From: Haemophilus sp. C1
GTDB taxonomy: Bacteria; Pseudomonadota; Gammaproteobacteria; Enterobacterales; Pasteurellaceae
DNA length: 54,874 nucleotides
NCBI RefSeq assembly: GCF_001276515.1
Contig: NZ_LDVZ01000013.1
Coordinates: forward strand, 1-54,874
Direction of reading: 5' to 3'
Shown: in pieces, positions 54,816-54,874 of the stretch
Layout: every line of letters begins with the position of its first letter
Numbering within the stretch: position 1 is the first letter of the stretch
Made by a program: the position numbers and the translations under genes
The notes under the pieces: generated by a model
What the model was told of the DNA's origin: nothing
Databases searched by the model: none
What the model saw: the letters and a program-made list of their open reading frames with translations, nothing else

Positions 54816-54874
54816 AAAAAGTGCGGTGAATTTTGATCTGCACCCCAAAAGTTGGACTCAACAAACCAACAATT
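54816..54874 (+). mobile_element. Outer end of an IS150-type (IS3 family) element, with flanking uptake signal
   Basis: Uptake signal core at 54819-54827, then GAATTTTGATCTGCACCCCA, then AAAGTTGGACT. The last part matches the IS150-group terminal repeat form (CTGCACCC...GTTGGAC). The element would continue to the right, beyond the window. It is the mirror of the repeat at 12-60. Confidence 0.6.

Overview
The window is Haemophilus DNA, AT-rich and very dense in genes. The 9-base uptake signal core AAGTGCGGT (or its complement ACCGCACTT) appears about three dozen times by eye, where about 0.4 would be expected by chance. Gene content and protein lengths match Haemophilus influenzae and its close relatives. 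The gene for protein D (hpd/glpQ), which I recall lying between glpF and glpT in H. influenzae, is missing. Haemophilus haemolyticus, or an hpd-negative strain near the H. influenzae/H. haemolyticus border, is therefore the best guess. This species call is inference.

Layout. (1) 1-1.5 kb: the outer end of an IS150-type insertion sequence, then a divergent qorB/qorR (ytfG/ytfH) redox pair. (2) 1.5-9.1 kb: rsmG and the complete F1Fo ATP synthase operon atpIBEFHAGDC. (3) 9.2-13.5 kb: selenocysteine machinery selA-selB on the minus strand with a lipoprotein gene behind it, and tRNA-Sec (selC) divergent from selA. (4) 13.5-24.3 kb: pepD, gpt and a glycerol/glycerol-3-phosphate regulon, with glpK-glpF and glpT leftward and glpABC rightward from a region holding two ideal CRP sites. 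(5) 24.3-24.6 kb: a short IS remnant with both terminal repeats. (6) 24.6-36.7 kb: asnA/asnC, hslR, an OPT-family transporter, cysQ, and the pentose phosphate genes zwf, pgl and gnd. A 1.9-kb accessory patch bounded by a 32-bp direct repeat of the pgl tail sits between pgl and gnd. (7) 36.8-42.3 kb: dcuB, yibN-secB, aphA and hslVU, the last behind a sigma-32-type promoter. (8) 42.2-42.4 kb: a second degenerate IS remnant. (9) 42.4-54.8 kb: gph-rpe, gyrB, tex, greB, fabR-oxyR, an OxyR-divergent peroxiredoxin-glutaredoxin fusion, slyX, fkpA and yheO-tusDCB, ending at another IS150-type end that points out of the window.

Function. Most genes are core housekeeping: respiratory ATP synthesis, glycerol use with an anaerobic G3P dehydrogenase, oxidative pentose phosphate flux for NADPH, selenocysteine incorporation, proteostasis (HslVU, Hsp15, FkpA, SecB/YibN), DNA supercoiling, peroxide defence and tRNA 2-thiolation. 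The unusual material is in repeats and junctions. IS150-like ends sit next to uptake signals at four places. Two of these coincide with junctions that, from memory of the Rd gene order, are rearrangement breakpoints. REP/BIME-like hairpins cluster around zwf-pgl-gnd. The pgl-gnd interval carries a frameshifted PD-(D/E)XK nuclease-like gene, a partial duplicate of an acetyltransferase gene and a possible uracil-DNA-glycosylase-like ORF.

Limits: no database search was possible. Protein names rest on recognised motifs, length and gene order. Statements about the Rd gene order are from memory. I found no convincing new multi-gene system; the pgl-gnd patch and the uptake-signal-linked IS ends are the best candidates for new biology.
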